Positions 14,309-19,870 of a stretch of 19,870 bases of DNA are shown piece after piece. The stretch covers positions 1 to 19,870 of the forward strand of contig CAJWHX010000006.1 in the NCBI GenBank assembly GCA_913040875.1. The letters are read 5' to 3'. A model generated the notes under the pieces. That model had not been told where the DNA came from, made no database searches, and saw only the letters and a program-made list of their open reading frames with translations. The stretch is from an uncultured Pseudomonadota bacterium (GTDB lineage Bacteria > Myxococcota > UBA796). The first letter of the stretch is position 1; each line of letters opens with the position of its first letter. The position numbers and the translations under genes were made by a program.

Positions 14309-15316
14309 ATGCGCTTTATTGATGAAGTCAACATTGTAGTAGAAAGTGGAAAAGGAGGGGACGGGTGTGCCTCATTTTTGCGTGATAGACATACTGCTTT
14401 TGGTGGTCCAAATGGTGGGGATGGCGGAAAAGGCGGAGATGTCGTATTTACAGCAACCACACGGTACACGACGCTGTCGAGTTTGCGTACTCGTCCATTG
14501 TGGAAGGCAAACAATGGAGTGCCTGGTAAAAGCCGATGTATGGCGGGGGCAAAAGGTGAATCTTTGGAAATATTCGTGCCCGTTGGAACCCGAATTTTTA
14601 ACGCAGGGACAGATGAAGTATTGGCAGATTTGACATCAGATGAGCACAGTGAAATCATTGCACACGGTGGCAAAGGTGGTCTTGGAAATATTCATTTTAA
14701 GACGAGTACAAACCGTGCACCGCGTAAGTTTACTTTTGGTAAACCTGGCGAACGCTTCAATCTTCGTCTAGAATTGATGGTGATGGCAGATGTGGGTCTT
14801 TTGGGCTATCCGAATGCAGGTAAATCCTCCTTTATCTCACAAGTATCTGCAGCCAAACCCAAAGTGGCTGACTATCCTTTTACAACGTTGGCTCCGAAAC
14901 TGGGTGTGGTTGATATGGGAATGGATGGTTCCTTCACCATTGCTGATATTCCTGGACTCATTGAAGGCGCTGCAGATGGGCATGGGTTGGGTCATCAGTT
15001 TTTGCGGCACGTTCAGCGCACCAAAACTCTGTTGCATCTACTCAGTTTGGGACCGGACGAATCTCTGGACGTGGTTGAACGCTATCAGAATATTCGCCGT
15101 GAGCTCGAGAATTACGATTCTGAGCTGGCACAAAAGCCAGAAGTGATTTTATTAACCAAACAAGACTTGGTAGATGAAGAAGAACTGGAGATTGTGATCG
15201 ATTTGCTTCGAGAAGTCGTGGGTAAAAAACGGATTTTGCGGTGCTCTTCCATCACGGGAACCAATATTGAACGCGTGAAAAAATATATTTGGCGAAAACT
15301 TGTGGAGCATCAGTGA
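14309..15316 (+). CDS. obgE: Obg-family GTPase
   Basis: A 335-residue Obg/CgtA, a GTPase that works in large-subunit assembly and stress response. The glycine-rich Obg domain (1-158) contains GKGGDG and GGPNGGDGGKGGDV. The G domain has G1 GYPNAGKSS (166-174), switch I YPFTT (189-193), G3 DIPG (213-216) and G5 SSITG (313-317). G4, usually NKxD, reads TKQD (283-286), a substitution of Asn by Thr. The protein stops after the G domain, with no C-terminal OCT extension. GGGAG five bases before the ATG supports the start. Its TGA overlaps the ATG of the following lipoprotein by one base, so the two are coupled. The assignment is firm. Confidence 0.97.
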   Translation: MRFIDEVNIVVESGKGGDGCASFLRDRHTAFGGPNGGDGGKGGDVVFTATTRYTTLSSLRTRPLWKANNGVPGKSRCMAGAKGESLEIFVPVGTRIFNAGTDEVLADLTSDEHSEIIAHGGKGGLGNIHFKTSTNRAPRKFTFGKPGERFNLRLELMVMADVGLLGYPNAGKSSFISQVSAAKPKVADYPFTTLAPKLGVVDMGMDGSFTIADIPGLIEGAADGHGLGHQFLRHVQRTKTLLHLLSLGPDESLDVVERYQNIRRELENYDSELAQKPEVILLTKQDLVDEEELEIVIDLLREVVGKKRILRCSSITGTNIERVKKYIWRKLVEHQ

Positions 15317-16017
15317 TGTTGTGGCTGTGGTTGGCCTGCACTGGTGAAGATTCAACCAACGTGGTAGAGCCATCGAAGACTCTGCTCACCGCATCACAAG
15401 AGGTCATCTTTGCATCTACTGAGGTACTTGGTCCTCATCGTTTTCGTTCTGTGTATACCCATACAGAGTTTCATGGTGAAGACGAACGCAACACGCATCG
15501 TGAGGTGTTGAGTATTGATTGGATGGACTGGGATCATTGGCAAGCAACCCACATGGTTGATGATGATATTGTGATGCAAGTCATCATCATGGATAGCCAA
15601 TGTTTGGAACAAGTGTCTGGGAAGTTTGTCAAACGCCCCGATGGAGAACCGTATCGCGTTCAGCTGCGCAGCATGTGGAATCAGTGGGATTCGATCATGC
15701 GGCATTTTGAGCCACACAGCACTTGGACGGACAACGGCACTTCTACAATGGAAGATCGAACAGTGCACCATTATACGGCGGTGTTCAAGGAACCTCTGGG
15801 CTCTCCGGTTGGACTGACTCCTCTAGAACTCGATGCTCAAGTTTGGGTGGATGAGCAAACGGCTGTTCGACTAGCAGGGACTGTGGAAGCATCCCTTGTC
15901 AACGGACCGTATAAAAAATATGTGTCTTTGAAAGTCGATCGCTCCGATATTGCAACAGATGCAGTCGAGCGCCGATTGACCGAAGAATGGTCCAAGATTC
16001 AGATTTTACAGGAATGA
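15316..16017 (+). CDS. Predicted lipoprotein coupled to obgE
   Basis: A 233-residue protein beginning MLWLWLAC-TGE: a tiny hydrophobic leader ending in a lipobox-like LWLAC, so Cys8 would be lipidated. The leader is unusually short and has no basic residue. Alternative starts are GTG 15313 (one residue longer) and TTG 15289, which gives a 16-residue leader with Lys3. GGAG at 15304-15307 favours 15313 or 15316. The mature part is mixed alpha/beta. A late strand LELDAQVWVDEQTAVRLAGTVEASL resembles LolA/LppX-type lipoprotein folds, but this is only a resemblance. It overlaps the obgE stop by one base and occupies the place where nadD or proBA often lies in other genomes. Function unknown. Confidence 0.75.
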   Translation: MLWLWLACTGEDSTNVVEPSKTLLTASQEVIFASTEVLGPHRFRSVYTHTEFHGEDERNTHREVLSIDWMDWDHWQATHMVDDDIVMQVIIMDSQCLEQVSGKFVKRPDGEPYRVQLRSMWNQWDSIMRHFEPHSTWTDNGTSTMEDRTVHHYTAVFKEPLGSPVGLTPLELDAQVWVDEQTAVRLAGTVEASLVNGPYKKYVSLKVDRSDIATDAVERRLTEEWSKIQILQE

Positions 16018-16068
16018 ATCCGAAGATAAATACGACCGAGGAAAGGTGGAATTCGAAGGGGGTGTTGC

Positions 16069-16097
16069 GTGACAATACACAGTGAAATTGATACAAT
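16069..16097 (+). promoter_or_regulatory. Sigma-70-type promoter for rsfS-rlmH
   Basis: GTGACA (16069-16074, five of six) is followed after exactly 17 bases by TACAAT (16092-16097, five of six), and the -10 is preceded by TGA, giving an extended -10 (TGnTACAAT). Transcription should begin near 16104, leaving a leader of only about 15 bases before the rsfS ATG at 16119. This fits the lack of a ribosome binding site there. Confidence 0.7.
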
Positions 16098-16118
16098 GCA
16101 GTATCGAACGAACTAAAT

Positions 16119-16541
16119 ATGGAGTCTGTTATCGAACTCAAACAATTGACCAGTGTGGTATGCCAAGCCATCGCCGACAATAAAGGAGCCAATATTACCA
16201 TATTGGACGTGGAAGAAGTCTCTCCGGTTGGGGAGCGATTGGTGCTGTGTACCGCAAGTGCCACCAGACAGGTGCGAGCCATTGCGGACTCTATTTTACT
16301 AACCTTGAAAAGGGAACACAATAAACTTCCATACGGAGTAGAGGGGCGTGGAGTTGATGTTTGGGTACTGCTGGATTATGGTTCTCTAGTTGTACACATC
16401 TTTCAACCAGAAACCCGTGAATACTATGATCTGGACGGTCTGTGGATGGAAGCCCCACGTTTACCGCTTGAGGATTTTGGTGTGGAAGCACCGGAGTCTA
16501 TAGAGGAAGATTCAGAAGAAGAATCATCCAGCTGGGAATGA
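16119..16541 (+). CDS. rsfS: Ribosomal silencing factor RsfS
   Basis: A 140-residue RsfS (YbeB/Iojap family), which binds ribosomal protein L14 and blocks joining of the subunits when nutrients are scarce. Diagnostic stretches are GANITILDVEEVSP (23-36), YGVEGRGVDVWVLLDYGSLVVHIF (72-95) and REYYDLDGLW (100-109) followed by EAPRLP. A strongly acidic Glu/Ser tail (about 120-140) extends beyond the usual end of about 105-110 residues. The ATG has no ribosome binding site and lies close to the predicted transcription start, so initiation may be nearly leaderless. Its TGA overlaps the ATG of rlmH (ATGA), so the two are translated together, as in many bacteria. Confidence 0.95.
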   Translation: MESVIELKQLTSVVCQAIADNKGANITILDVEEVSPVGERLVLCTASATRQVRAIADSILLTLKREHNKLPYGVEGRGVDVWVLLDYGSLVVHIFQPETREYYDLDGLWMEAPRLPLEDFGVEAPESIEEDSEEESSSWE

Positions 16542-16996
16542 ACGTCACCATCCTTCGTGTCGCCAAAGGGCGTGTGAAGTGGGCGGATTTGGGGTCTGAA
16601 GAGTACCTCCGGCGCATTCGAATGTGGAAGGTAGAAGAGGTGACCATTAAGCCGATTCACCGTGGTGAAGTCTCTGAGCGCCGGATGCTCGAAAGTGATG
16701 AGGTTCGGAAGCGTCTCAAAGATAGCGATAGGGTTATTGTCCTCGACGAACGCGGTGTACAGGTGTCGTCAGAAACCTTTGCCGGGTGGCTTCAGGACTC
16801 TATGAACGAAGGTATTAAGCGAGTGGTTTTTATCATTGGTGGACCGTTTGGGCATGACCCCATACTCTGCAAAGAGGCTTGGAAGGTGCTCGGTTTCTCT
16901 CCACTTGTCCTCAATCATGAAATGGTTCGCGTTGTACTGTCCGAGCAGCTGTACCGAGCCAGTACGATAATCGCCGGCGGCTCCTACCATCACTAA
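16538..16996 (+). CDS. rlmH: 23S rRNA (pseudouridine-1915-N3)-methyltransferase
   Basis: A 152-residue SPOUT methyltransferase, close to the 155 residues of E. coli RlmH. It methylates pseudouridine 1915 in helix 69 of 23S rRNA, using S-adenosylmethionine, on the assembled 70S ribosome. Signatures are LDERG (69-73), the SAM-binding knot loop FIIGGPFGHD (98-107), and the C-terminal LNHEMVRVVLSEQLYRA (125-141) ending in YHH. The usual SLS-K-MTxPHQ segment is altered here to FSPLVLNHE, keeping the His. The ATG overlaps the rsfS stop. The TAA stop lies inside the left arm of a repeat element that follows, so the repeat abuts the gene end exactly. Confidence 0.96.
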   Translation: MNVTILRVAKGRVKWADLGSEEYLRRIRMWKVEEVTIKPIHRGEVSERRMLESDEVRKRLKDSDRVIVLDERGVQVSSETFAGWLQDSMNEGIKRVVFIIGGPFGHDPILCKEAWKVLGFSPLVLNHEMVRVVLSEQLYRASTIIAGGSYHH

Positions 16997-17118
16997 AAAA
17001 TGAGAATAGAGTTGCCTTCTTTGGCTATCACCGTCTAGAAAAGTTCGGATACAAGAGTATACCTCACTTTTATATCCTGCTGATATCCTTTGAACTCAAT
17101 CTCTATTCTCATTTTTTA
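16994..17118. repeat. 18-bp inverted repeat, left arm an inverted element copy
   Basis: TAAAAAATGAGAATAGAG (16994-17011) is a perfect inverted copy of 17101-17118, with 89 bases between. The first three bases are the rlmH stop codon. In RNA the arms could form a long stem ending in six U, so the element could also end transcription in either direction. The right arm belongs to the repeat at 17071-17126, which makes the left arm a partial copy in the opposite orientation. The stretch 16997-17330 holds no gene; its content is these repeats and a promoter. Confidence 0.85.
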
Positions 17119-17126
17119 AACGGGGA
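17071..17126 (+). repeat. Intergenic repeat element, copy A
   Basis: It starts TATATCCTG and contains CTTTGAACTCAATCTCTATT at 17088-17107, followed by CTCATTTTTTAAAC and GGGGA. Copy B at 17213-17270 shares the same plan and the same 20 bases exactly; differences lie mainly in the flanks and in the T-rich stretch. The element is about 56 bases, A/T-rich, non-coding, and flanked by no target-site duplication that I can see. Confidence 0.85.
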
Positions 17127-17212
17127 GCTTGTTGAGTATTTTTTGGTACTGTGGTTGCTGATTTGATGTTTGTGGGTTGTTGGATTTAGACGTTTGTTTC
17201 CTACTGTACTGT

Positions 17213-17270
17213 TATATCTGGTTAATATTCTTTGAACTCAATCTCTATTTTTCATCTTTTAAACTGGCGA
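17213..17270 (+). repeat. Intergenic repeat element, copy B
   Basis: A direct imperfect copy of 17071-17126: TATATCTGG, then the identical 20 bases at 17230-17249, then TTTCATCTTTTAAAC and TGGCGA. The two copies are 142 bases apart, start to start. The copy ends about 30 bases before the promoter of the small lipoprotein gene. Confidence 0.85.
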
Positions 17271-17298
17271 ATTGTTTGTTTTAAAAAATCAAATGTGT

Positions 17299-17307
17299 TG
17301 CTATAAT
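17299..17307 (+). promoter_or_regulatory. Extended -10 promoter of small lipoprotein gene
   Basis: TGC-TATAAT is a perfect extended -10 element; no clear -35 is present, which extended -10 promoters can tolerate. Transcription would start near 17314, about 17 bases before the ATG at 17331, and leave GGAGAAG (17321-17327) inside the leader as ribosome binding site. Confidence 0.65.
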
Positions 17308-17330
17308 AACTTCAAACAATGGAGAAGATT

Positions 17331-17738
17331 ATGTACGCACTTGTATTTGGAATTGTGTTTGCCTGTGAAACGAAGAGTGAGGACACCAGCACGGAAGATA
17401 CAGAGATAACTGACACGTCAGACACCTCTGATACTTCTGATACTTCTACTGATACCGATACTGTAGAAGACACTGCAGATGACGTGGTTGGTGGACCGTG
17501 CGAATACGATGATTTTATTGGAAAGTGTACGGTTGAAGATGACCTCAGTGTTACGTTTACCGGAAATATACAAGGGGAAGATGTGTACTTGGTTGGCAAT
17601 ACAGCCAGTGGATACTCCTCGGGAGATTCAGTAGAATGTACGATTTCATACATTACTGAAGGGACCTGCACACCGTGTATATTGAGTATCGGAGAATGTG
17701 GTTCAGAGGCTTTTGCTTATATCCAAAATCTAGAATGA
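17331..17738 (+). CDS. Small Asp/Thr/Ser-rich Cys-containing lipoprotein
   Basis: A 135-residue predicted lipoprotein. The leader MYALVFGIVFAC has no basic residue and ends in a VFAC lipobox with lipidated Cys12; Glu13 follows, so there is no +2 Asp. Residues about 17-50 are a low-complexity spacer of Asp-Thr-Ser units (four DTS units in a row, then DTDT), which would hold the domain away from the membrane. The C-terminal domain (about 55-135) carries six Cys (57, 66, 103, 113, 116, 123), enough for three disulphides. The start at 17331 is chosen over ATG 17319 because GGAGAAG lies correctly before it. Such spacers are common in surface lipoproteins of Myxococcota-like bacteria. Function unknown. 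It has its own promoter. Confidence 0.8.
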   Translation: MYALVFGIVFACETKSEDTSTEDTEITDTSDTSDTSDTSTDTDTVEDTADDVVGGPCEYDDFIGKCTVEDDLSVTFTGNIQGEDVYLVGNTASGYSSGDSVECTISYITEGTCTPCILSIGECGSEAFAYIQNLE

Positions 17739-17995
17739 GCATGGCTCGTTGATACGAATCCAATTGGGGTAAATCCTGACAGTACCAAGTGGTTTAGGAC
17801 GGATGTTCAATCCAGTCCTCCGACTGAGTTTTCGGTGTATTAGTCCAAGTTAATCAGAGTTGTTGGTTTGATTATTACAACAGGAACAGTCGCACCCTTA
17901 GGACCAACAGTTTTAAGACACTATGTGACAGATCAAATGAGTGCACACTCCTTTGCAAACGGTTAAGCAGTGGTCAAATATTGGGTGAGGGTACT
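17739..17995 (+). other. pyrG upstream region with hairpins
   Basis: This 257-base gap before pyrG has no gene. AGGAC-GGAT (17796-17804) pairs with ATCC-A-GTCCT (17810-17819), nine pairs with one bulged A around a GTTCA loop. CCGA...TCGG follows at 17820-17835. TGTTGGT (17861-17867) pairs with ACCAACA (17903-17909), followed by GTTTT. The first lacks a T-run, so it is not a standard terminator; the last could be a weak one. No convincing promoter is seen. They may end the lipoprotein transcript or control pyrG. Confidence 0.4.
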
Positions 17996-19603
17996 ATGGT
18001 AAGCGATAAGAAGTTCATCTTTGTGACGGGTGGAGTCCTGTCTTCTTTGGGTAAAGGTTTGTCTGCGGCGGCTCTTGGGACGTTGTTGGAAGCCAGAAAC
18101 TTGCGCATCATCAACGTCAAAATGGATCCGTACATCAATGTTGATCCAGGTACGATGAGTCCCTATCAGCACGGTGAGGTGTTCGTGACCGATGACGGTG
18201 CTGAAACCGACCTCGATTTGGGGCATTATGAACGGTTTACCAGTGTTAGAGCTTCCAAGAGTTCTAATTTTACAACGGGTCGCATCTATCAAAATGTGCT
18301 CACGCGTGAACGTGAAGGACAATATCTCGGCGAAACTGTGCAGGTGATCCCACACATCACCAATGAGATTAAGCGCTTGATTTGGAAGTCTGTCGAAGAT
18401 TATGACATCGGTATCATCGAGGTCGGTGGTACGGTTGGTGATATTGAATCGTTGCCGTTTCTAGAGGCCATTCGTCAGATGCGCATCGATGCGGGTGAAG
18501 AGAATGTATTGTATTTACATTTGACCTTGGTTCCCTTGTTGTCGACGTCTGGTGAATTGAAAACCAAGCCCACCCAGCACTCGGTACAAAAACTGCGTGA
18601 GATTGGTATTCAGCCCAACATGTTGATTTGCCGTGCCAAGATGGCACTCCCTGAGTCTATTTGCTCAAAGATTGCACTGTTCTGCAATGTTCGTCCAGAG
18701 CATGTGATTTCTGCGCCTGATGTTTCCAACATTTATGAACTCCCACTGGTATTCTCTGAACAAAAATTGGATACGCAACTTTTGGACATCTTGAATATAT
18801 GGACCGGAAAGGCCAATCTGAAGCCGTGGCGTGGTATGCTCCAGCGATGGTCCAATGCCACTCAAGAGATCGTGGTGGCCATCGTAGGGAAGTATGTTCA
18901 TCTGACGGATACCTACAAGTCTCTCAATGAGGCGTTGCATCACGGTGCGATACCACTCGATTGTACAGTGAAACTGCACTATGTGGATTCGGAAACGTTG
19001 ACCTGTAAAACGGTGGCGAAAGAACTCTCTGGTGTGGACGCTGTGTTGGTACCCGGTGGTTTCGGAGAGCGGGGTGTGGAAGGTAAAATCCTTGCCATCA
19101 AGTATGCCCGTGAACACAAGGTGCCGTTCTTTGGTATCTGTCTGGGGATGCAACTGGCAGTCATCGAATACGCACAGTCTGTTCTCAAATGGAAGGATGC
19201 CAATTCTCGTGAATTTGACAGCACGTCGAAGCACTTGGTCATCGATTTAATGGATGAACAACGCAATGTAACCGAGAAAGGTGGAACCATGCGGTTGGGA
19301 GCCTATCCGTGTGTTCTCAGTGATGGTTCAGTGGCACAGCAAGTGTATGGAGAAATCAATATCTCTGAACGTCACCGTCACCGTTATGAGGTAAACTCCA
19401 ACTGGGTCGATAAACTAATCGACGCTGGATTGGTGATCTCTGGTTCGTCTCCAGACGGAAAACTGGTGGAGATGGTTGAGTTGCCGGCGGACAAGCATCC
19501 ATATTTTGTCGCCTGTCAGTTCCATCCGGAGTTCAAGAGTCGCCCACTGGATCCGCATCCACTATTTGAAGCATTTCTACGGTCGGCAAAGTCCAATAAA
19601 TAG
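17996..19603 (+). CDS. pyrG: CTP synthase
   Basis: A 535-residue CTP synthase that makes CTP from UTP, ATP and glutamine in the cytoplasm. The synthetase half (1-270) has [16 protein letters not shown] (6-21), [13 protein letters not shown] (42-54), [21 protein letters not shown] (61-81), [12 protein letters not shown] (141-152) and TKPTQHS (190-196). The glutaminase half (about 290-535) has GGFGERG (354-360), the nucleophile Cys382 in FGICLGMQ, and His510 and Glu512 in [11 protein letters not shown]. Length matches the family. The frame opens at TTG 17981, but ATG 17996 with GAGG five bases upstream is the better start. A possible regulatory leader lies upstream. The gene is complete and no oddity is seen in it. 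Confidence 0.98.
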   Translation: MVSDKKFIFVTGGVLSSLGKGLSAAALGTLLEARNLRIINVKMDPYINVDPGTMSPYQHGEVFVTDDGAETDLDLGHYERFTSVRASKSSNFTTGRIYQNVLTREREGQYLGETVQVIPHITNEIKRLIWKSVEDYDIGIIEVGGTVGDIESLPFLEAIRQMRIDAGEENVLYLHLTLVPLLSTSGELKTKPTQHSVQKLREIGIQPNMLICRAKMALPESICSKIALFCNVRPEHVISAPDVSNIYELPLVFSEQKLDTQLLDILNIWTGKANLKPWRGMLQRWSNATQEIVVAIVGKYVHLTDTYKSLNEALHHGAIPLDCTVKLHYVDSETLTCKTVAKELSGVDAVLVPGGFGERGVEGKILAIKYAREHKVPFFGICLGMQLAVIEYAQSVLKWKDANSREFDSTSKHLVIDLMDEQRNVTEKGGTMRLGAYPCVLSDGSVAQQVYGEINISERHRHRYEVNSNWVDKLIDAGLVISGSSPDGKLVEMVELPADKHPYFVACQFHPEFKSRPLDPHPLFEAFLRSAKSNK

Positions 19604-19698
19604 GGCAGCGCGCTTCATATCCGCTCATCGACCCCTTGTAATAATTGGTGAATCTGTATCTGAACGCGATATAGAACTTCTATTACGACGAGGGATGT

Positions 19699-19870
19699 AT
19701 GATTTCATGGATTTTATCGATGCAGGCAATGGCGTCCACAGTTGCGATTGTGAATACGACCATCATTCCTGTATCTTCACCCGTTCAAGAACAGTCAACC
19801 ATCTTGTTTGAGGATGGTTTGATTGTGGCCGTTGGGCAGGATGTGGAGGTTCCAGAAGGAACGACCATCG
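19699..19870 (+). CDS. Start of an amidohydrolase, cut by right edge
   Basis: The first 57 codons of a gene that continues past the window. After a short hydrophobic leader (MISWILSMQAMA) the sequence STVAIVNTTIIPVSS, then ILFEDGLIVAVGQDVEVPEG, is the N-terminal beta-sandwich typical of imidazolonepropionase-like or dihydroorotase-like amidohydrolases ('it is a name for X, with a description of how it is kept'). The leader fits the signal peptides without basic residues seen elsewhere here, so the enzyme may be periplasmic. AGGG at 19691-19694 precedes ATG 19699; ATG 19720 and 19729 are alternatives without a leader. Metal ligands and active-site residues would lie beyond the edge, so substrate cannot be told. 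Confidence 0.65.
   Translation, partial: MISWILSMQAMASTVAIVNTTIIPVSSPVQEQSTILFEDGLIVAVGQDVEVPEGTTI

Noticed and set aside
14056..14673. A 205-codon minus-strand frame across rpmA and obgE
   Set aside because: It runs antisense to two certain genes and across the terminator; its Ser/Pro-rich content is the expected shadow of Gly-rich Obg codons.
17791..17830. A possible tRNA (GTTCAATCC resembles a T-loop)
   Set aside because: The stem on either side does not pair as a T-arm, and no anticodon or acceptor arm can be drawn; it is a plain hairpin.
18665..19234. A 189-codon minus-strand frame inside pyrG
   Set aside because: It is antisense to the conserved glutaminase half of CTP synthase and has no family resemblance.
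19476..19811. A 111-codon plus-strand frame spanning the end of pyrG
   Set aside because: It overlaps the pyrG end in another phase and the amidohydrolase start; the latter has a clear family match.

Overview
The window looks like a bacterial chromosome of moderate GC content, most likely from a deltaproteobacterial/Myxococcota-type lineage. That is inferred from several traits: a secreted trypsin-like protease whose C-terminus is Cys-Ser, a hydrophobic stretch, then Arg-Arg-Arg (MYXO-CTERM-like); a small lipoprotein with an Asp-Thr-Ser spacer; a soluble Ser/Thr kinase with a long helical tail next to an FHA protein; and the gene order rplU-rpmA-obgE. Several exported proteins have very short signal peptides with no basic N-terminal region. 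No rRNA, tRNA, CRISPR array, transposase or phage gene was seen.

Left half (1-9656) is entirely minus strand. In transcription order it holds a coiled-coil protein, a small TPR-like protein, a Ser/Thr protein kinase, an isoaspartyl peptidase (iaaA), a QueF-like tunnel-fold protein that lacks the catalytic cysteine, a secreted serine protease, a pentapeptide-repeat protein, an SseB-like protein, a SirB1-type transglutaminase-like/TPR protein, and an unrecognised protein running off the left edge. Kinase/iaaA overlap by 13 bases and SseB/SirB1 by an ATGA, so these pairs are translationally coupled.

Middle (9657-13262): a divergent 206-base spacer separates the coiled-coil gene from a plus-strand set of a tail-anchored FHA protein, an alpha-helical repeat-like protein, and a protein with a degenerate AAA domain followed by an intact one. 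Together with the kinase, TPR and coiled-coil genes on the other strand, this may be a phosphorylation-based signalling locus. That link is inference from gene content.

Right half (13263-19870) is mostly conserved housekeeping: rplU and rpmA (ribosomal proteins L21 and L27) with a good terminator, obgE, a lipoprotein coupled to obgE, rsfS and rlmH (ribosome silencing and 23S rRNA methylation) behind their own strong promoter, a gene-free stretch with three copies of a small repeat, an Asp/Thr/Ser-rich lipoprotein, pyrG (CTP synthase), and the start of an amidohydrolase. The most unusual items are the cysteine-less QueF relative with a hairpin over its ribosome binding site, the kinase with a STAND-like arm but no NTPase, and the three-copy repeat after rlmH.
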